DNA from: Chara braunii | Taxonomy: Eukaryota; Streptophyta; Charophyceae; Charales; Characeae | DNA: 26,024 nucleotides | NCBI GenBank assembly: GCA_003427395.1 | Contig: BFEA01000043.1 | Coordinates: 4,274,814 to 4,300,837, forward strand | Direction of reading: 5' to 3' | Shown here: positions 9,181 through 19,459 of the stretch, piece after piece | Position numbering within the stretch: position 1 is the first letter of the stretch | Layout of the letters: every line of letters starts with the position of its first letter | The notes under the pieces: generated by a model | What the model was told of the DNA's origin: nothing | The model's input: the letters and a program-made list of their open reading frames with translations, nothing else | The model's database searches: none | Made by a program: the position numbers and the translations under genes

Positions 9181-11870
9181 GTGGTCAAAAGGTGTGTCAC
9201 ATCTTGGTCTAACTGAAGTCCAACTGCCTGCTGTTGACTCTCTGTCGACTCTCTTACTCGCAGTAACGACCCCCACCTTCAAAAGATTCGACCACTCTGC
9301 AGAGCTTCGTGGTCCGGAATGCACTGGCCACAGTTCAAAACCCGGTTGTGACTCAACCAATACAGTCCTTACTCGCGTTGAGGTAAAACAACAACGCGCT
9401 TTATCTGACCATGCAATTAGCAGTGTCGGGTAAAGTGCATGCAAATAGTGACCAGGTAGACCACCGCCTGCATCTGGTGCGTATTCAATCTGCAGCCGGA
9501 GTCACGCTACTTTATTTAGTAGGCGGCTAAGTTCGCAGTCCCGCCTACTGCTCTTCAGCCGGTAAGATGGACAGCGCGCCAACCAACCGGTACGTTCCAA
9601 GTCGTGGCAGGCATGACTCTTTGGGCTGCAGGTAAAATTCTCCCCCTGATGCCATTTCTAACTGCAAAGAGTGATCAGGTCATACAACCCGGCACAGTTG
9701 TCGCGTCCGCCTTCTTAGCTGTTCGTAGCAGCGCTTTGGCTGTTCTCCTGACTCTGAGCAACAACGGGCTCACGTACACAGCTCAACCTAAGTTAACAAC
9801 TTCATAGCTTAGGGAGAGTCGCACGTCCGCATCTGTTGGCGACCTTGCAGCTCGGCATACAGCCCGACTTCCACATCGTCTCGCATCGCCAGCCCACTAG
9901 GTGAATCCTCAGCCTCACAGTTTGGCTTCGCTGCTTCGGTTCGACAGTCAGTTTGGCCGCTAACAGATCAACAAACAAGTCTTTGATCCCGTAGTCGCCT
10001 AATGTTGTCTCCACCGATATGATAAGCAAAATTGAATGAATTTGTCGTTAATTGTGGAAATGTACACTGATCTCTTAGCCAAGGACACAGAGGGGTACAG
10101 AGGCTACTTCCATCGTTTGGCTTGAGCAAAACCGGAATGAATCTTCCGCTAGAAAGTGGAGATGTACCATTACTTCAAAATCGTTCCTTCAACTCGCAGC
10201 CCTTGTACTCACGACGTTAAGTCTACTGCCCTATCCTTGATTCCGCCTCCATCATTCATCTCGTTTAGGCTCCGAACCTCTCGCCTCCTTGAATACTCGC
10301 TCAGTGACTACCTTGATTATTTTGCACCCACTATCCTCTTATCCCTGATCTCCTAGTATTGCTATTGAGTAATCGATCGGCGCTAGAGGTAAGGCTCTTT
10401 CCTCCCTTTACCCAGTCTCACTTGCTACCTTCCCACATGTATCGTGATGTAGCGGACTAAGATACCAGGCACGTTCATAAGGTACCTTATTAGAATCAGC
10501 AAGCCAACGGAAGCGGCCATCTCCAGTTAATCAAAGACCATCGCGACACTATCCCAGCACTGCAGTAAAAATAGGCATGAGCAGTGCATCGAAGAGTACT
10601 GCATTCAAGGCACTTCGATAACAACAAATAGCCCGAACTTCCTTTGTCTTTCACACTACGTCCGTCGTCGTTTCTTCACACTGTAGCTGACTTTCCTCTA
10701 CTTTCTTCCATATGTCTGCCTTCATGCTGTAGTCTCACCCTGCTGCAGATGATCCGAAATCCACCGCAGAACCGCATCACAACGATAGTGTTGTTAAATC
10801 GGGTACAAGGATCGCAACCACTGGGTAAGTACCAGACACGTAAATTTTGAATAGATCTTCGACTAGAACTTGGAAAGATATGCCCACTATCCTGCGTAAA
10901 TAACGGACAAATCTTCCGCTGAAACTTAGTTAGATACACACCAGGTAAGTTTGTATTCTCCCCCTCAAATTCTATTTTTGTATCCCACGCAAATCTGCTC
11001 ACCTCCTACGTGCTACTCTTTCCCTCCGCACGGCCCTCCGAATCGCAACCATACCGTGTAATATCGAATGAACCTTCCTCTAAAACACAGGAAGGTACAT
11101 AGACCATTCCTTCGGCGTGTTCCTACCTAGCCCATTTGCATCATGCAGCCCCTATGCTCTGTTGCCGTCAAACCGGTGGCTGGCGTCGAATTCTGTCACT
11201 GCCAAAGTCTTCACAATGCCTCTAAACCCAGCTTAGTATCTCTTCTTGCTCGTTTTCATTAAGAAACGAGCGAGGTATTTCTTTTCATCCCGACTGCCCT
11301 CCCTTCTCCACCTCCACATAACACCCTTTCTTACTAACGCTACCACCGCCGTTTTACTGCCAATTTGCCAAACTATCACTAGCACAGCACTCGTCATACC
11401 CAGAAGTCTCCTATCTCCACTCCCGTGCACCTCAGGCTATTATCATTGAGGGACGGAGGGAGGATCTCTTCTCCTACCCACCATGTTCATTCCAATTATT
11501 GCGACTTTCTTGTTGATGCACCTGGCCGCCTACTCGGCCTCGTTCCCTTGATTCCATCGACATAGTAAGGACTCACAGCCACTGAGGGATGACGACCGTC
11601 AATGCAGTAGTGACAATCAACGTGATGGAGAAGTGTTGAACTCCTAGACCCACATCGCATGACTCCAGTGCTTCTGACAAAAATCTCATGAGGGAACAAA
11701 CTACTTGACACCCGACAAGTCTTTCACCTCTATACTACTGTTCGATGGCCGATTTGCACGCCAATATCGTTGCGAGTCTCCACCGAAGCTCTCTCTAGCC
11801 TCCCTATACAACTGAGCTCTCCACCTTTCGGACCCTCACCAAGCAAGCCCTTCCTTGGTCGGCCGATAGC
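9181..11870. other. No recognisable gene; faint scattered repeats
   Basis: Many short open frames occur with no family motif. Weak similarity to the sequence upstream of copy B (about 15700-16600) may continue through roughly 9180-9500 on the minus strand, but I could not trace it with confidence. A loosely spaced repeat occurs at 10034-11100 (listed separately). No tRNA-like cloverleaf was seen. Confidence 0.45.
10034..11100 (+). repeat. Loosely spaced degenerate repeat with small inverted arms
   Basis: A motif like GAATGAATCTTCCGCTAGAA followed by GGAGATGTAC recurs near 10034, 10135, 10849, 10909 and 11066. The block ATCGCAACCA precedes two copies (10811 and 11042). The last copy is a perfect hairpin, CCTTCCT/AGGAAGG (11073-11079 with 11089-11095); the others pair imperfectly. 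It may be a further relative of the hairpin arrays, but the support is weak. Confidence 0.4.
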
Positions 11871-11873
11871 TGA

Positions 11874-12235
11874 GCATTGGGCGCATCTCTGCGGAAAGCC
11901 TACGTAGAAAGGTTATCACATGACCGGTCCACAAGCAGTTATCGCATACCAGAAAATTCACATATGAAAATTGTGAAGTGGGAAAAACGTTCTGTCTCTT
12001 ATACACATCTAGATGTGTATAAGAGACAGCACATGACCGGTCCACAAGCAGTTATCGCATACCAGAAAATTCACATATGAAAATTGTGAAGTGGGAAAAA
12101 CGTTGTTGGTTTGTGTATCCCGAAGAAAAGTTTCCCAATCATGAAATCGGGAGGAGGTTTAAGTTGTTTATGGTGAAACCATATAGTAAACTGAGTTTTC
12201 GAACACATGTATATCAAGTTACCCGAAAATCATGA
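11874..12235 (+). pseudogene. Short coding-like segment, broken by a library artefact
   Basis: One plus-strand frame, open from just after a TGA at 11871, reads YRIPENSHMKIVKWEKR and then jumps frame at 11992. There a 38-nt adapter plus a 75-nt duplication (113 nt, not a multiple of three) intervenes. Skipping those 113 nt, the same frame continues through CWFVYPEEKFPNHEIGRRF to a TGA at 12233-12235, 83 codons in all. The composition looks protein-like. A related segment reading DYRVAENSGMKILKK occurs at about 15105-15165. No family is recognised; it could be an exon or a transposon gene fragment. The 3' end runs into the 81-bp satellite. Confidence 0.45.
11917..12104. other. Nextera mate-pair junction adapter with 75-bp artefactual duplication
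   Basis: Positions 11992-12010 are the Tn5 mosaic end CTGTCTCTTATACACATCT. Positions 12011-12029 are its exact reverse complement. Together they form the 38-bp junction of Nextera mate-pair circularisation. Identical 75-nt copies flank it (11917-11991 and 12030-12104), while natural repeats in this window are diverged. The adapter translates to VSYTHLDVYKRQ in either direction, a peptide I recall as a database contaminant. This is a product of library preparation and assembly, not genome sequence. True Tn5 insertion would leave a 9-bp duplication and a transposon body, neither of which is seen. Confidence 0.97.
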
Positions 12236-14320
12236 AGCATCCCGAAGTAGCTTGAACAAATGACCATAAGAGTTACTTTCATAGTTTTCCTGACGTTCAT
12301 CACTTCAGGATGCTTCATGGTTTTGGGGTATCTTGAACAAATAGTCATAAGGGTTACTTTCATAGTCTTCGAAATGTTCATAACTTCAGGATGCTTCATG
12401 ATTTTCGGGTAGCTTGAACGGATGGTCATAAGGGTTGCTTTCATGGTGTTCGGGACGCTTATCATTCGGGACACTTTATGATTTTCGGGTAGCTTAAACA
12501 GATAGTCATAAGAATTTCTTCATGGTCTTCAGGACGCTCATCACTTCAGGATGCTTCATGATTTTCGGGTAGCTTGAACATATGGTCATAAGGGTTGCTT
12601 TCATGTTTTTTGGGTCGTTCATCACTTCATGATGCTTCATGATTTTCGAGAAGCTTGAACAGATGGCCATAAGGATTGCTTTCATGGTCTTCAGGACGTT
12701 CATTACCTCGTGATGCTTCATGATTTTCAGGTAGTTTGAACAGATAGCCATAAGGGTTGGTTTCATGTTCTTTGGGACGTTCATCACTTCAGGATGCTTC
12801 ACGATTTTTGGGTAGCTTGAACAGATGGTTGTAAGATTTGCTTTCATTGTCTTCGGGACGTTCATCACTTCAGGATGCTTCATGATTATCGGGTAGCTTG
12901 AACAGATGGTTGTATGAAGTTCTTTTATGGTCTTCGGGACATTCATCACTTCGGAATGCTTCATGATTTTTGGGTTGTTTGAAAATATGGTCAGTATGGT
13001 TCTTTCAAGGTCCTCACGACGAAGAGAGTCCCGGAGCCATCTATTTAAGCTACCTGAAAATCATGAAGTATCTAGAAGTGATGAAAGTTCCAAAGACCAA
13101 GAAAACCACCGTTATAGTCATTTGTTCAAGCTACCCGAAAATCACAGAGCATCCTGAAGTGATGAACGTCCCAAAAATCATCAAACCAACCATTTTGGTC
13201 ATCTGTTTAAGCTACCGAAAAGTCATAAAGCATCCTGAAGTGATGAACATCCCGAAAACTATGAAAGAAACCTTTATGCTCATCTATTCAAGCTACCCGA
13301 AAATCATGAAGCATCCTGAAGTGATGAACTCCCGGAAGACTATACAGCAACCTTTATGACAATCTGTTCTAAGCATCTCGAAATGATGAACGTCTCGAAG
13401 ACAGTGGAAGCAACCTTTTTAACCCTCTGTTCAAGTTACCTGAAAATCATGAAGCATCCCGAAGTGATGAACGTCCTGAAGTCCATGAAAGCAATCATTA
13501 TAACCACTTGTTCAAGCTGCCCGAAAATAATGAAGCATCTCGAAATGATAAACGTCATGAAGACCATGATAACAACTCTTATAACTCTCTGTTCAAGCTA
13601 CCTGAAAATCATGAACCATCCCGAAGTATTGAACGTCCTGAAGACCACGAAAGCAACCCTTATGGTCATTTGTTCAAATTACCCGAAAAGCATAAAGCAT
13701 CCCAAAGTGATGAACATCCCGAAGACCATGAAAGCAACCGTTATGATCATGTGTTCAAGTTATCTGAAAATCATAAAGCATCCCGAAGTGATGAACGTCC
13801 CGAAGACGATGATAGCAACTCTTATGATCATTTATTGAAGCTACCTGAAAATCATGAAGCATCCCGAAGTGATGAACGTCTCGAAGACCATGAAAGTCAC
13901 ACGTATAGCCATCCGTTCAAGCTATCTGAAAATCATGAAGCATCCCGAAGTTATGAACGTCCCGAAGACCATGAAAGCAACCCTTATGGCGATCTGTTCA
14001 AACTATCCAAAAATCATGAAGCATAAGTGATGAGCGTCTCGAAGACCATGAAAACAACCTTTATGGTTATCTGTTCAATGTACACGAAAAGCATGAAGCA
14101 TCCCGAAGTGATGAACGTCATGAAGACCATGAAAGTAACTTTTCTGGTCATCTGTTTAAGCGAGCCGAAAATCATAAAACAGTCCGAAGTGATGAACGTC
14201 TTGAAAACTAAGAAAGCGACCTTTATGGTTATCTGTTCAAACTACTCGAATATCATGAAACATTTTGAAGTGATAAATGTCTCGAAGACCATGAAAGCAA
14301 CCCTTATGGCTACAAGTTTG
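12214..14320. repeat. 81-bp satellite array with an inverted segment
   Basis: The unit is 81 nt, typified by CCCGAAAATCATGAAGCATC, CCGAAGTGATGAACGTCCC, GAAGACCATGAAAGCAACC and a TTATGGTCATCTGTTCAAGC-like block. A forward half unit occupies 12214-12248. About nine units then run in reverse orientation (about 12249-13020), and about 15 run forward (about 13040-14320). Because 81 is divisible by three, any stop-free frame stays open: two plus frames on the right and one minus frame on the left. This explains the long open frames with 27-residue periodicity (KHPEVMNVPKTMKATLM in one, FKLPENHEASRSDERPED in another). I see no proof that either is translated. The breakpoints near 12248 and 13020-13040 are abrupt. 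Confidence 0.85.
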
Positions 14321-15340
14321 GGCAAACCGAACAACATCTATGAGAACAACATGTACGATGAGAAATTCGCAACTTTTCAAACGAGTCATGAAAATTGAAA
14401 ATAAGAATGAGAAAAATTTGAGCAACGAAAAAGAAGTGAGACTAAGTTGTATATATAATATATGTATGATGGAAATTATACGTGTTGTTAATCTTTTCTC
14501 CACCGGTCGGGAGCTCAAGACAGCCTTGGGTCCCCTCACTGTACCCGTGGCCGCTCTGCTCGGGCCCAGTTCACCATCTTTCGTGCCCGGACAACATGCC
14601 CACACTCAGACCTCCTCGTATCAAAAGGCGGGTGGTAGACTGGACACTCGCAATGGGTCCGTGCCACACGGGTTTTCTTACATTTCGTGGGCCAAATCAC
14701 CCACCGGTTTGCATGCACGTTGGCCTTCATCGGTCTCGGTGCCACGTCCGGCTTATATGCAACAAAAACCGAAAACAACAATAATAAGAATAATATTAAT
14801 AATATTATGGTGAACCAATACTAACGGAAAATAAAAATAAAGTCATAAGACGAGGAATGAATTCTGACCTCGTGGCAGCAAAACCATGGGGGATAGCTTT
14901 GTCGGGTCTTCCACCCCACGGTTCCTTCGCGTTGCTCCGATGCTCCCATTTCGCTGCTCGCTGGCTTTGATCCTTGAATCTCCCTGTTGATAGTCCGATA
15001 CCGTAACCAACCGTGTTAGGCCCAAGGCTGGCCTAGTACTAGCGGACACCTATATAAGTTGGTACCTCGCCATGAGTGAGCCTAATGAAACGTTCCATAG
15101 TCGCGCCTTGGTCATAAGCGATTATCGGGTAGCTGAAAATTCAGGAATGAAAATTCTGAAGAAAGATATGACTTGCACTGCAGCTATGTTCATAAGAAGT
15201 AAGGTAAACATAAAATAAAAATTAGGAGTGTATCTTCTCATGATCAAGTGGAAGGTTCACCCTCACTGAGTCCATTTTAGCAGTTGAACGGTAGTCGACG
15301 AGAGTAGCAAAAGGGGAGTTTGGTTGTGGCGACACGTGTG
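14321..15340. other. No recognisable gene; TATA-like box
   Basis: AT-rich sequence is followed by a GC-rich block (14500-14750) with overlapping open frames and no motif. TATATAAG at 15051-15058 lies about 50 nt before the segment reading DYRVAENSGMKILKK (about 15105-15165). It could be a core promoter, but a chance match is likely enough that I give it little weight. Confidence 0.35.
15105..15165 (+). repeat. Diverged relative of the 11.9-kb coding-like segment
   Basis: TCATAAGCGATTATCGGGTA and the following GAAAATTCAGGAATGAAAAT parallel 11930-11985 (CACAAGCAGTTATCGCATAC, then GAAAATTCACATATGAAAAT). In frame the two read DYRVAENSGMKILKK and SYRIPENSHMKIVKW. The 81-bp satellite lies between the two copies, so they could be flanking parts of one element or paralogous gene fragments. 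Confidence 0.55.
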
Positions 15341-16600
15341 TTAGAAGATGACACAAGTGTCCTAAGGTGAGATAAAAAAAAAAAAAACAGAAATCGTATG
15401 AGGAGCAAGGAGCAAGCTCACTTGATTCTGGTTCCTAAAACTTATACAAGTTGTAAGGGTGCGTACCTGATCAAGGCGGTGTTCCACGTGATCAATATCT
15501 ACACATTCTTTGGTTGTCGTTGCGAGCTTGGCGCGTTGTCCCTCCCAACCATCGTACTGTTCGACATTGTAGTGTTGCTGCATGGGGGTGCTGGTAGAAC
15601 TACGCTGATATTCGTAACCATCATTGAAATCGGAGATCACCACTGCGGCGCCACCTGTTGTTGAGGTTCCAGACAACATTGTTGTTGCTGTTATTTCAAC
15701 CACGAACCATTGTTGCGAGTATCGGACTCGCGCGATGTGATTGTTGGGTTTTGAAACTACTTTTTCGCGAAGTCTGAGTTACTGACTACCACTGATTCTT
15801 GGGGCACCATTGTTACTGGTTCCGAGTTGCTGTTGAGGTCGACATTTGCATATACTTCGCTATAGTTGTTGTTTTGCTGCTTAGGTTCATCATGGCAATC
15901 TGTGGCCGCAACTGTGTTTTTCATCATTGTGGTCGATGTTCACCTGAGGTATTGACACCAATGGAGCTCATTGTTGTTGCTGGAAGCTACTACATTTATC
16001 GGCGGCCTGCTACGACAAGCTGTTGTTGTCACTTGATCAGTTGTTAGGACCGGTGTTACGGTGAGACCAGTGTTTTCCTGTTGTTAGAACTAGCACCATT
16101 GATTATGCATTCGAGTGTTGGTGGGGAGCTCAAGTGCTACTGTTGTTTTACGAGCACAATTGTTGTTGGGCAGTCTACTGTTGACTATGTTGAGGTGTCA
16201 GGACGAGTTGTTGTTGAAGCTCCGGACTGTAAATGCGATAAAACTTTGAGGTTATTGTTGTAGCAGAGGTGTGGTAACTGTTCCGATTACAGTCACGGGT
16301 TCATGTTACTATTGAGGGATTGAGGATGTTGCGGCGTCCATGATCTGTTGACTTCGAGATTAATGATCTGCATCTACTTCATCAAATAAAGTATACTGTT
16401 CAACCGCATAGCGGTGCTCCCCGAAGAGTTGCGCTGTTGTTAAACCGGGCAAAATTGGTACGATTGCAGTATCCCTAACGATTTGCCGCCGGAATTGGTG
16501 CGGGGTTGAATGTACACTTGGACCTCCGTTGTCTCAGGGTTACTGTTGTGACTTGTTGCGGTATTTGCAGTCCGTTGACTCCAAGTTCAAGCAACTAACT
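15341..16600. other. GTTGTTG-rich stretch, no recognisable gene
   Basis: Frequent GTTGTT triplets give Cys- and Val-rich open frames with no domain. The right-hand part may be the leftward continuation of element B, because faint similarity with 9180-9500 (minus strand) is visible, for example an AAATAAAGTA block near 16383 and near 9510. The true boundary of element B is therefore uncertain. Confidence 0.4.
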
Positions 16601-16837
16601 GTCATTGCGGGGCCCTCAGAAGTTGAAGGAAGCAAGGCTCTCTCGGCATGAGTTTGAGTTGAACCTTTCCTGAATCTCGAGACACTAAAATTACTCATAT
16701 CCATCTCAATTTGAGTTTAGTCTATGTTCGGAAGAGGAAGGCAACATGTGGGATTGCAACCTATAAGACTGCAACAAGACCTTGTGGGAGGTCCACCCAC
16801 CGATTGCGGAAGCTCTGCCGGAGTCCAGGCGGGGCTG

Positions 16838-16932
16838 TGAAGGCAGAGAATACTCAGGCATAATCACAGCTTACAAGGGGTTATGAAGGCAGAGAACACT
16901 CAAGTATAATCACGACTTATGCGCATAACCCC
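16838..16932 (+). repeat. 46-nt tandem duplication with 9-bp inverted flanks
   Basis: TGAAGGCAGAGAAtACTCA with a following TATAATCAC-like block occurs from 16838 and again from 16884. GGGGTTATG (16877-16885) and CATAACCCC (16924-16932) form a perfect 9-bp inverted repeat around the second copy. Confidence 0.75.
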
Positions 16933-17129
16933 ATACTCCACTAGCCATACTGCTTTCTATTTTGCATGAAGTATGACCGAGTCATTATATTATTATTAAT
17001 TTTATTCTTATTATTTGAGTCATTTTCAAGATTCGATATAAAGTTAATACAGCGTGTGTGTGAAAAATCATGCATTTCCGTGAAGGCAGAGAGAACGAAA
17101 GGGGGAAAGGTTGGTTTTTGCTTGCGTTT

Positions 17130-18240
17130 GATTGGGTTAAAAAAGGTTGGACGTACCCCTAGTATGGGGCAGACCGGTGTTATACTTATTTTTTTTATGT
17201 TGGGTTGCTTGCTTGGTCTTCAGAGGATGAACCTATCCTAGGTTGGACGGTCCGATCACATGTTTCTTTTGAGGGTTTTTGAATGGAGGATGGGACCCTA
17301 GATTGGGCAACCTAGAATCCTTGTTTTTTATTTGGTTCCTGAAATTGTTAGCTTCATTCTAGGATGCATGGATCCAACTCTTTGCTTTCATTTTGAGGGA
17401 GAAAAAGGCAATGGCTATGCGTACCCCTAAGATGGGGCGGCCTGGTCTTGAGTCATGAACATAAGTGAAACAAGAGCATAAAATTTGATATTATATAATT
17501 TAATTTTATTATGTTGGCAGACAGGACATACCCCCTAGGATAGGGCGGTTTAGTCAATAAGCCAGATAAAACACAAAGCAGAAAGTTGGAAATTCATAGT
17601 ATAATATTGATGGGAATCCAGATAGACTGGGCGTACCCCTACGATGGGGTGGTCCAGTCCTATGGCCGTAATAACATGCAAAGGTAGAAAGTTAGTATAA
17701 AATTAGTTATTTTGAGTTTAAACATGGTAAAGGCAAGGTTGGGCGTACCCCTAGGATGGGGGGGTCTGATTGTCTGCAAGAAGAGAAAATGAACTAGTGC
17801 AACTACATGTCGAACGTTGTTTTTGTTTGCGAAGGTTAAACGTACCCCTAAGATGGGGCGATTAAGTCATATGTTATAATGTTTTTGTTACGCAGGTTAA
17901 ACATACCCCTAGGATGGGGCGGTTTAGCCCTGTGCCACAAGTGATCGTTTGGGCGGTCAAGCATACCCGTAGGATGAGGCGGCGTGGTTGTATGCTTTAT
18001 GTCGTTTCTAAACAGATACTGGACATACTCCTAGGATGAGGTGGTCTAGTTATCTGTCTTATGTCAATTTTTAAGTTGGCGAAGCGTACCCCTAGGATGG
18101 GGTTACTTAGTCGTACGCTTTATATCGATCGTCTAAATGGGTTAGACGTACCTCTAGGATGAGACAGTCTAATCGTGTATTTATCTTTTAAAGGCAAGTT
18201 AAACATACCCCTAGGATGGGGTGGTTTAACCTTATGTCAT
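17130..18240 (+). repeat. Array of 12 covarying hairpin units (copy B type)
   Basis: The core CCCCTAGGATGGGG or a close variant recurs at 17156, 17424, 17531, 17636, 17748, 17845, 17906, 17966, 18028, 18089, 18151 and 18208. Spacing is about 97-112 nt between the second and sixth units, then 57-62 nt. The inner stem is C4/G4 around TAGGAT, followed by a short internal loop. The outer stem changes from unit to unit but still pairs: GACTGG/CCAGTC (17625-17630 with 17654-17659), GGTTAAAC/GTTTAGCC (17895-17902 with 17922-17929), CAGATACTGGAC with GTCTAGTTATCTG (18013-18024 with 18044-18056, one bulge), GGTTAGAC/GTCTAATC (18140-18147 with 18167-18174) and GTTAAAC/GTTTAAC (18198-18204 with 18224-18230). 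Several remaining pairs are G.T. Units at 17424 and 17966 pair poorly. Confidence 0.85.
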
Positions 18241-18619
18241 AGGTAAGGAAGGGGTATAAGGGTTTATTTTAAATGAGAGACAAATGAACTATATGTTTGA
18301 TACACGACGTAAGGTTTTGATGAGAAATGTGATTGTGTTCACTTGTGTGTATATTTTTATTTCATTTTTTTGTCTATTTTTTCGATAGCTCAGTCGCTTT
18401 AGATACCTACCGAGTGTTGAAGCCATAGGTAGACTAGAATGAATGATGGGACAGGAAGCTTGGAATAAGATAGGATTGACCTTAATAAGAGTTAGGGTTG
18501 GTGCTAGCTCACGATACCATCTTCAAAAGAAGGATCATGTAGACTATCATTAGTTATAACTGTCAGGTAAGTGTAAGGAGTTAGTCTCAAGTGTACTTGT
18601 ATTTTGCTTTTGCATTTTC

Positions 18620-18860
18620 AACTTTGTATAAATCTTGGCAACTTTATTTTCTAATTCGAAGCGCTACATAAATTTTCACAAATCTGAAAAGAGGTTAGTC
18701 TTTTTGAGTTCATAAAAATATTGGAAAAACACTCTTCCTACGAGAAGCGTTGCAGAAATATTCTGAAATTTGGAGAGTTATATTATTTTTTTGTTAGGGA
18801 AAATTTGGCAATCCACCCTAGGAGATACTGCCAACATTTTCAGCAATGTCTAGTATCAAT
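18620..18860 (+). repeat. Block related to the ~122-nt repeats of copy A
   Basis: ATTGGAAAAACACTCTTCCT and the following ACGAGAAGCGTTGCAGAAAT match, in inverse orientation, the copy A unit around 7337-7400 (read minus: TTTTGGAAAGTTACTTCTCC, then TACGAGAAACACTATC). One to two units are present here against five in copy A. Confidence 0.65.
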
Positions 18861-19459
18861 TAGAGAAAGGTGAGGGTGAAACTAGTAAAGGAGTTAGTCT
18901 ACGATATGGAGCATACTCTCTATTTTAAACATAAGATTGGTTTCTTTGGCCTGTGTTGTGATGCAAATTTTCTCATTTGATTGAATACTCGATTTGTTCA
19001 GCCTGATCCTACAAAAGGATTAGTTTTTTGTTATCTTTCGTTAACAAGTCGGTTACAATACAACTTTATCTGCTTCTACAAGCTTCTGCATCTCAACCTG
19101 GGGCCTTAACCCCTGTGGGTTTTTATATTTCTTAGGATTTTCACCCAGATCTTTTTCTTAATAGTCATTTTTAATGAATGAGTACCTTTATTGTGGAATC
19201 GTGGAAAATTGTTGGGGCTTGCCTGCCTAAGGCAAAGTATGAGTCGCAAGGAACGGTAAAGTTGACTTGCTTAGTGGGTGCGATGTTATTGTTTAAGCTT
19301 TGTATGATCGCATGTGTGTCTTGACGATTTTGGTCCCTCCTCTCATCCTCTTCAAGACGATATTCTCACTCAATACTTTAATGGGTTCAACATTGTGTCC
19401 ATCTTAGGTTTATAGGAACTTCTCATGTACCAACCTCCAAGATAATTGAGGTTGGAAGA

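Larger units (their letters stand above)
16600..19330 (+). mobile_element. Hairpin-rich non-coding element, copy B
   Basis: This is the inverted partner of copy A (6480-9180, minus), with shared anchors at both ends and between the arrays. It holds a 46-nt duplication (16838-16932), a hairpin array (17130-18240), a ~122-nt-type repeat block (about 18620-18860) and small hairpins near 19008-19045. No open frame of note is present. Its right end lies about 130 nt before the first recognisable residues of the RT pseudogene. Copy A has no RT beside it, so the two need not belong to one element. Confidence 0.75.

Noticed and set aside
11992-12029. A natural Tn5-like insertion sequence
   Set aside because: Only two abutting mosaic ends are present with no transposase, and the flanking duplication is 75 bp rather than 9 bp.
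11836-12080. Two open frames containing VSYTHLDVYKRQ
   Set aside because: The peptide is the translation of the Nextera junction adapter, so both frames are artefacts.
12506-12964. 152-codon minus frame as a gene
   Set aside because: It is the 81-bp satellite read in a stop-free frame; periodicity explains its length.
15051-15058. TATATAAG as a promoter
   Set aside because: It is an isolated match in AT-variable DNA with no supported gene or start site downstream; mentioned only as a possibility.
17130-18240. CRISPR-like array
   Set aside because: Spacing is irregular (57-112 nt and wider), cores are diverged, there are no unique fixed-length spacers, and the context is eukaryotic transposons. 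The palindromic units are better described as hairpins.
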